Assembly: GCA_903832005.1 (NCBI GenBank)
Contig: CAIKZO010000088.1
Coordinates: 1 to 64,000 of the forward strand
DNA: 64,000 nucleotides
Direction of reading: 5' to 3'
From: Enhydrobacter aerosaccus
Lineage (GTDB): Bacteria > Pseudomonadota > Alphaproteobacteria > Reyranellales > Reyranellaceae
Shown piece after piece: positions 58,224-64,000 of the stretch. The stretch's first letter is position 1. Every line of letters starts with the position of its first letter. The notes under the pieces are model-generated. The model saw nothing but the letters and a program-made list of their open reading frames with translations. It ran no database searches and had not been told where the DNA came from. A program made the translations under genes and the position numbers.

Positions 58224-61064
58224 ATGGTTGGGGAGAAGGCGCGGGCTCTGCCTGCACTGCGCAAGGCTGCATATGCATCGGTCTCGGTGGCCGCGCTCCT
58301 GTTGGGGTACAGCGCGGCCGCGTTCGCGGACGGGGGTGCAGGCGGACTTGGTGACGCTGGTCAGAACGGTCTCGGCGGCGTCAGCAATGCGACGGGTACC
58401 GGAGGTACAGGCGGCACGGGGGCTATATTTTCCGGCGGCGGTGGCGGTGGTGCCGGCGCCTCGGGCGGCGATGGCGGTCAAAGCAGCAGCACCCACGGCG
58501 GCGCCGGCGCGGAGACGCCCGGCGGCGACGGCAGCCCGGGGGGTGTCGCTTCGCCAGGTGGCGGTCCTGGCGGCGGCGGCGGCGGCGGTGCCCACGGCGC
58601 GGTCACGAGCGGCGCGATCAACAGCGAAGAGCTGGTGGGCGGTAAGGGCGGCGCCGGCGGCGCTGCTTATAGTCTTGCAGGCGTGCTAGGCGGTGGTGGC
58701 GGTGGTGCGGGCGGCTATGGCGTCATTGCGACGGGCACCAACGGATACAGCAACCAGGGGATCATCGCCGGCGGTGCCGGCGGCAGCGGTGGCGCTGGCG
58801 GTCCTGCCGGCGGATCGGGCGGCGGCGGCGGCGATGGCGGTATCGGTCTGTGGGCGACGGGCGGCGTCGGCAGTGGCCTCATGGTCAACCAGCTCTCGAT
58901 CACCGGCGGCAATGGCGGCAGTGGCGGCGGCTCCCAGGGGCGTGGCGGCAACGGCGGCGCGGGCGGCGCAGGCTTTTCCAGCACCCATGCGTCGTTGGTG
59001 AACAACGGTTCGATTGTTGGCGGCAATGGCGGCCAGGGGGGCATCAGCGGCCTTATAGGCGGCGCGGCCGGCGCCGGTGGTGTCGGCATCACTGGCAGCG
59101 ACCTCTCCATCAGCAACAGCGGCACGATCAAGGGTGGCTTGTCGGGTGACAACGTCCGGGCCAATGCCATCACCTTTACCGGCGGCCAGAATTCACTGAC
59201 CTTGTTCTCGACGTCCAATATCACCGGCAACGTCGTGGCCTTCAGCGGAGCGGACAGGTTGAATCTCTCCGGCACGACCGCCGGCACCTTTTCCCTCGAC
59301 CTGCTAGGCACGCAGTACCAGAACTTCGGCAATCTCGGTAAATTGGGCACCAGCACGTGGACGATCACGGGCGAGCAGAACACTGGCGCTTCATGGGTGA
59401 TCAGTGGCGGAACGCTCAAGCTCGACAACGCCAACACCAGCGCGGCGACCTCGATGACCGTTGGCGATGGCGGCACCCTGACGGGAATCGGCGCGATCGG
59501 CACGACCACGTTCAACTCGGGCGGCACCTTCGCTCCGGGCGTTGCCCCCGGCACTTCCACGACCGTCAATGGCAACCTCACGATGCGGACCAACTCGACG
59601 TATCAGGTCATCGTATCGCCGACGGACACCACGTTCGCGGTCGTGAACGGGACGGCCACGCTCCTCGGCGCCGCGAAGGCCCTGTTCACGCCCGGTACCT
59701 ACATGCAGAGCAGCTACAAGATTCTGGAGGCGAACCTTGTCAACGGTGGCTTTTCATCTCTGACCACGACAAACCTGCCGAGTGGCTTCACGGCATCGCT
59801 CGAGCTCGTCGACGGCAAAAAAGTGATGCTCGATCTCACGGCCGTGCTCGGGGCACCCCAGTCGTTGCCGGGCAGCAACCTCAATACCAATCAGTCGAGC
59901 GTCGCCGGCGGCCTCAACAACTACTTCAACCATGGCGGGACGCTGCCACCCAACTTCACAAGCCTCTACGGTCTGACGGGCAGCGCGCTGTCTTCGGCCC
60001 TATCGCAGCTTTCGGGTGAATCGACGCACGGCAGCCGCATCGCCGGGACGCAGCTCTCCTCGCGCTTCCTCGGCGCTGTGCTCGACCCCACCGCCAACGG
60101 CCGCAGCTTCGGCGGCGCACCCACGGGCGGCCGCGGCGGCGGCTTCGCCGCGAATCGAACCGGCGGCGACCTAGCCGCGATTCAGACGATGTCGGACGCC
60201 GGTGACGATTGCGACTTCGTGCTCGATCAACCGCGCTGGTCGATCTGGACCGGCGGTTTCGGGGGAGGCGGCGTCAACAACGGCAACGCCAGTACCGGCA
60301 CCAGCAGCGTAGTCGCGAACACCTACGGCTTCGTGGTCGGCTTCGACTACAATTACTCGCCCGACACGGTGTTCGGCGTTGCCGTCTCCACCGGTGGATC
60401 GAACTGGTGGCTCGGCAACGGCAGCGGCCAGGGCCGCAGCACGACGATGCAGGCAGCGGCCTATGCCCTGATGCGCGACGGTCCGGCCTATCTTTCGGTG
60501 GGCGCGTCGTTCGCCGATCATCAGATGACCACGAACCGCTCGGCCGTCGGCGATAACCTCACCGCGACGTTCGACGGCCAGAGCTATACCGCGCGCGCCG
60601 AGGCCGGCTATCGCCTCGAGGTGGCGCCAAAGACCGGTATCGCCCCCTACGCCGCCGGGCAGTTTCAGCTCTTCCACACGCCGGGCTACAGCGAGACCGA
60701 CATGAGCGGCATGGGCTTCGGCCTGAGCTACGCCGCGTCGGACTCGACCTACACCCGCACCGAGATCGGCGCGCGCTTCGACACCACCACCGAGTTCGAC
60801 GGCAAGCCTCTCGTGCTGCGCGGCCGCCTCGGCTGGGCGCACGACTTCATCAACACGCCGGGGATCAACGCCTCGTTCAGTGCGCTGCCCGGATCCAGCT
60901 TCATCGTCACCGGCACCACGCCGCCGCCGGACAGCGGGTTGGCCTCGGTCAGCGTCGAATACACCATCCGACCCCGCCTGACCCTGGGCACGAAGTTCGA
61001 TGGCGAATTCTCCGGACAGGCCCAGAGTTACGCCGGCATGGCCACGCTGCGCTACGATTTGTGA
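58224..61064 (+). CDS. Autotransporter with glycine-rich passenger and beta-barrel domain
   Basis: A 946-residue type V secretion protein. The start at 58224 after TTGGGGAG gives an extended signal peptide (basic head, then AYASVSVAALLLGYSAAAFA); longer frames are not supported. Residues about 36-310 are a low-complexity Gly/Ala/Ser passenger with many GGxGG and GGNGG repeats, like PE_PGRS or antigen 43-type surface proteins. Residues about 310-640 are beta-helical. Residues about 670-946 are the autotransporter beta-barrel (WSIWTGGFGGGG; final MATLRYDL). The passenger is expected on the outer surface for adhesion. The next 32 codons encode a second, orphan barrel end. Confidence 0.93.
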   Translation: MVGEKARALPALRKAAYASVSVAALLLGYSAAAFADGGAGGLGDAGQNGLGGVSNATGTGGTGGTGAIFSGGGGGGAGASGGDGGQSSSTHGGAGAETPGGDGSPGGVASPGGGPGGGGGGGAHGAVTSGAINSEELVGGKGGAGGAAYSLAGVLGGGGGGAGGYGVIATGTNGYSNQGIIAGGAGGSGGAGGPAGGSGGGGGDGGIGLWATGGVGSGLMVNQLSITGGNGGSGGGSQGRGGNGGAGGAGFSSTHASLVNNGSIVGGNGGQGGISGLIGGAAGAGGVGITGSDLSISNSGTIKGGLSGDNVRANAITFTGGQNSLTLFSTSNITGNVVAFSGADRLNLSGTTAGTFSLDLLGTQYQNFGNLGKLGTSTWTITGEQNTGASWVISGGTLKLDNANTSAATSMTVGDGGTLTGIGAIGTTTFNSGGTFAPGVAPGTSTTVNGNLTMRTNSTYQVIVSPTDTTFAVVNGTATLLGAAKALFTPGTYMQSSYKILEANLVNGGFSSLTTTNLPSGFTASLELVDGKKVMLDLTAVLGAPQSLPGSNLNTNQSSVAGGLNNYFNHGGTLPPNFTSLYGLTGSALSSALSQLSGESTHGSRIAGTQLSSRFLGAVLDPTANGRSFGGAPTGGRGGGFAANRTGGDLAAIQTMSDAGDDCDFVLDQPRWSIWTGGFGGGGVNNGNASTGTSSVVANTYGFVVGFDYNYSPDTVFGVAVSTGGSNWWLGNGSGQGRSTTMQAAAYALMRDGPAYLSVGASFADHQMTTNRSAVGDNLTATFDGQSYTARAEAGYRLEVAPKTGIAPYAAGQFQLFHTPGYSETDMSGMGFGLSYAASDSTYTRTEIGARFDTTTEFDGKPLVLRGRLGWAHDFINTPGINASFSALPGSSFIVTGTTPPPDSGLASVSVEYTIRPRLTLGTKFDGEFSGQAQSYAGMATLRYDL

Positions 61065-61083
61065 GGCAAAGAGGGAAGAGCCA

Positions 61084-61182
61084 GTGGCCGACGCGACCAA
61101 GGTCTACCTCCGTTACGACGGTGAGGTGGGCAACGGCGCCGACAATCACGTGCTGAGCGCCGGCGTGCGCTTCACCTGGTAG
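61084..61182 (+). pseudogene. Orphan autotransporter C-terminal fragment
   Basis: A 32-residue frame from a GTG ends in the classical barrel C-terminus: LRYDGEVGNGADNHVLSAGV, then a final FTW with terminal aromatic residue. It is in another frame, 19 bases after the complete autotransporter's stop, which ends with its own barrel strand. It is too short to be a protein and looks like the tail of a second autotransporter gene left by recombination or deletion. Its stop overlaps the end of the convergent ABC gene by 11 bases. Confidence 0.6.
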
Positions 61183-62156
61183 CCGCAACGACCTCTTGCG
61201 GTTGACTGTCGCGGAAATGGCAGGCCGCGAGATGGCCGGGCGAGACGGCGCCCAGCACCGGCACTTCGGTGACGCAGCGGTCGGCCTTCATCGGGCAGCG
61301 CGGATGGAAGTGGCAGCCGGACGGCGGATTAAGCGCGCTGGCGATCTCGCCCTTGGCTTTCGCCTTGGCCGTGGCGGCGGCGCGCAGGAACGGGTCGGGG
61401 ATCGCGGCGATCAGCGCGCGTGTGTAGGGATGGCGCGGGTCCTCGAAGATTTCCTGCCAGCTGCCCTGCTCGACGATGCGGCCGAGATACATCACTGCCA
61501 CGCGGTCGGAGACATGCTCGACCACACCGAGGTCGTGGCTGATCATGATGTAGGAGAGGCCCATCTCGTCCTTGAGATCGAGCAGCAGGTTGATGATCTG
61601 GGCGCGGATCGAGACGTCGAGCGCCGACACCGGCTCGTCGCAGATCACGAGCTTGGGCTTCAGGATCAGTGCACGGGCAATGCCGATCCTCTGGCGCTGG
61701 CCGCCGGAGAATTCGTGCGGGTAGCGATCGGCCTGTTCGGGCCGCAGACCTACCTTGGCCATCATGTCGGCGACGCGGGCCTCGACTTCGGCCTTGTCGG
61801 TGACGCCGTGGATGCGCAGCGGATCGGCCAGGGTGCGGCGCACGGTCTGGCGCGGATTGAGCGAGGCGTAGGGATCCTGGAAGACCATCTGCACTGTGCG
61901 CGCCGTCGCCATGCGGTCGATGGTCTTGATGTCATGGCCCTCGAGCGCGAGCTGGCCGCGGGTCGGTGGGATGAGTCCCATTATGGCGAGCGCCAAGGTG
62001 GACTTGCCGCAGCCCGACTCGCCCACGAGGCCGAGGCACTCGCCGGGCTGCACGTCGAGCGTGACGCCGTCGACGGCCTTCAGCGTCTTCACGCCGCCGG
62101 CCAGCGCGCTGCCGACGCGGAAGTGCACGGCGAGGTCGTCGAGCTTCAGCAGCGGC

Positions 62157-62164
<8 letters not shown>
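61172..62164 (-). CDS. Dipeptide/oligopeptide ABC transporter ATP-binding protein (DppF-type)
   Basis: A 330-residue ATPase of the peptide/nickel importer family. Walker A is GESGCGKST, signature FSGGQRQRIGIARAL, Walker B LVICDEPVSALDVS, and the switch His is in ISHDLGVVEH. The C-terminal FHPRCPMKADRC is the oligopeptide-type cysteine motif that may hold an iron-sulfur cluster. It is the last gene of a reverse operon and its start overlaps the upstream ATPase stop by eight bases. Works with the DppD-type partner as ATPase pair under the permeases. Ligand (peptide, opine, glutathione or nickel chelate) unknown. Confidence 0.95.
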
Positions 62165-63145
<981 letters not shown>

Positions 63146-63149
<4 letters not shown>

Positions 63150-63982
63150 GTCCGGCGCGTCGTCGATTGCGGATCGAGGATGTCGCGCAGGCCGTCGCCC
63201 AAAAGATTGAGGCCCAGCACCGTGAGGAAGATGGCGGCGCCCGGAAAGACCGAGAGCCACGGCGCAGTGGTGATCTGGTCGCGCGCCTCCGACAGCATGC
63301 TGCCCCAACTCGGGAAGGGTGGGCGGATGCCGAGGCCGAGAAAGGAGAGAGCGGCTTCCGACAGGATTGCGCCGCCCATGCCCAGGGTCGCGATCACGAT
63401 CAGCGGTCCCAGGATGTTGGGCAGGATTTGCGTGAACATGATGCGCAGGTCGCCGTAGCCCAGGATGCGCGCGGCCTGGATGTAGCCCTGGCCTTTCAGC
63501 GACAGCACCTGCGCACGCGCGACGCGGCACGAGTAGGACCAGGCCGTGAGACCAAGCGCCACGACCAGGCTCGACAGGCCCGGGCCGAGGATCGCCATGA
63601 TGGCCAGCGCGAAGATCAGCGACGGGATCGCCAGCATCAGGTTGGTGAGGCCGGTGACGAAATCGTCCCACCAGCCACCCCAGTAGCCGGCGCTGAGGCC
63701 GAGCGTCACGCCGATCAGGCTGTTGAGTACCTGGCTCACCACGCCCACCGTCAGTGAGATGCGCGAGCCGTAGACGATGCGCGAGTAGATGTCGCGGCCC
63801 TGCGCGTCGGTGCCGAACCAGAAGTCGAAGCCGGGCGGGATCTCGGCGTTCATCAGGTTGGCGTCGAGCACCGGGTCGGTGTGCGCGATCAGCGGTGCGG
63901 CGATGGCAACGACCATGGCCAGCGCCACCAGGCCGCCGCCGATCCACAGCGAGGTGCCGCCTCTAAGCCTGGGCAGCTTCAT
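63146..63982 (-). CDS. Dipeptide/oligopeptide ABC transporter permease (DppC-type)
   Basis: A 278-residue membrane protein with about six hydrophobic helices. FWFGTDAQGRDIYSRIVYGSR and AARILGYGDLRIMFTQILPN (the EAA-type coupling helix) are typical of DppC/OppC. The N-terminal helix precedes a periplasmic loop. It is the second permease of the importer and overlaps both neighbours by four bases. The DppB-type gene is cut by the window edge. Confidence 0.95.
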
Positions 63983-64000
63983 CTTCCGTACCGGATGCGC
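63979..64000 (-). CDS. DppB-type permease, 3' end only (partial)
   Basis: The last bases on the reverse strand encode RIRYGR and a TGA that overlaps the DppC start (ATGA). Ending in RIRYG is usual for DppB/GsiC permeases, and an upstream permease gene is expected here. Only seven codons are visible, so the identification rests on context and this short tail. Confidence 0.55.

Noticed and set aside
58330..59150. Periodic GGC-rich repeats that could be mistaken for a repeat array
   Set aside because: They encode the glycine-rich autotransporter passenger in frame; there are no fixed-length spacers, so it is not a CRISPR array.
63150..63947. Upstream extension of the DppD-type ATPase
   Set aside because: It overlaps the permease gene in the wrong frame; the ATPase begins normally at 63149.

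Overview
This window is a gene-dense, strongly GC-rich bacterial chromosome segment that looks like a soil or freshwater alphaproteobacterium. A Reyranella- or Bradyrhizobium-like relative is my inference; no rRNA or other marker gene settles it. Supporting traits are many small catabolic operons with overlapping stop and start codons, CaiB/BaiF CoA-transferase, a Bug-type solute receptor, several MFS and ABC importers, GMC and flavin oxidoreductases, and a glycine-rich autotransporter. I saw no tRNA, rRNA, CRISPR array, complete insertion sequence or prophage. No gene-free stretch exceeds 300 bases; the longest are about 160 to 220 bases and each is described.

Layout. 1-2934: GMC oxidoreductase and a cupin-like protein, forward. 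8930-2947: a reverse operon of MFS transporter, acyl-CoA-dehydrogenase-fold flavoenzyme, VOC protein, alpha/beta hydrolase and ketopantoate-reductase-like protein, probably an oxidative catabolic pathway. 9092-10305: a PEP-mutase/oxaloacetate-decarboxylase-type lyase and a small secreted protein. 17130-10302: the reverse cluster transglutaminase/DUF2126 amidoligase, ATP-grasp/alpha-E fusion and transglutaminase, which is a conserved but poorly understood predicted peptide-ligation system. 17229-22000: an accessory-looking patch with an SDR, a superinfection-immunity-like membrane protein, an alpha/beta hydrolase lacking its nucleophile, a GST, an AdaA-like alkylation sensor, and a RepA-like ATPase with a C-terminal HTH downstream of an AT-rich palindromic array. 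22158-30534: zinc alcohol dehydrogenase, GFA protein, small periplasmic proteins, a reverse racemase/FAH/MFS/nitroreductase operon, a Tag-like glycosylase and a hydrolase. 30573-34045: sulfatase plus MFS. 36941-34012: CoA-transferase, Bug receptor, secreted protein. 37025-40435: amidase, SDR, luciferase-like monooxygenase.

40432-46419 holds a DapA-family lyase facing a single-chain fusion of all three modules of an HcnABC / D-hydroxyproline-dehydrogenase type enzyme, followed by an isochorismatase-fold amidase and, convergently, a hydantoinase/dihydropyrimidinase. 46526-56180 is a ten-gene operon for nucleoside scavenging: BMP-type receptor, double ATPase and two permeases for uptake; cytidine deaminase, purine nucleoside phosphorylase, thymidine phosphorylase and adenosine deaminase for cleavage; a secreted acid phosphatase that could release nucleosides outside; and a PHYHD1-like Fe(II)/2-oxoglutarate oxygenase whose role in this setting is unexplained.

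The right end has a class III nucleotidyl cyclase, a winged-helix protein, an autotransporter followed by an orphan autotransporter C-terminus, and a dipeptide/oligopeptide ABC importer operon that runs off the window edge.

The strongest candidates for undescribed biology are the 2OG oxygenase inside the nucleoside operon, the fused three-module dehydrogenase, the RepA-like ATPase/HTH gene with its palindromic promoter, and the ATP-grasp/alpha-E/transglutaminase/amidoligase cluster.
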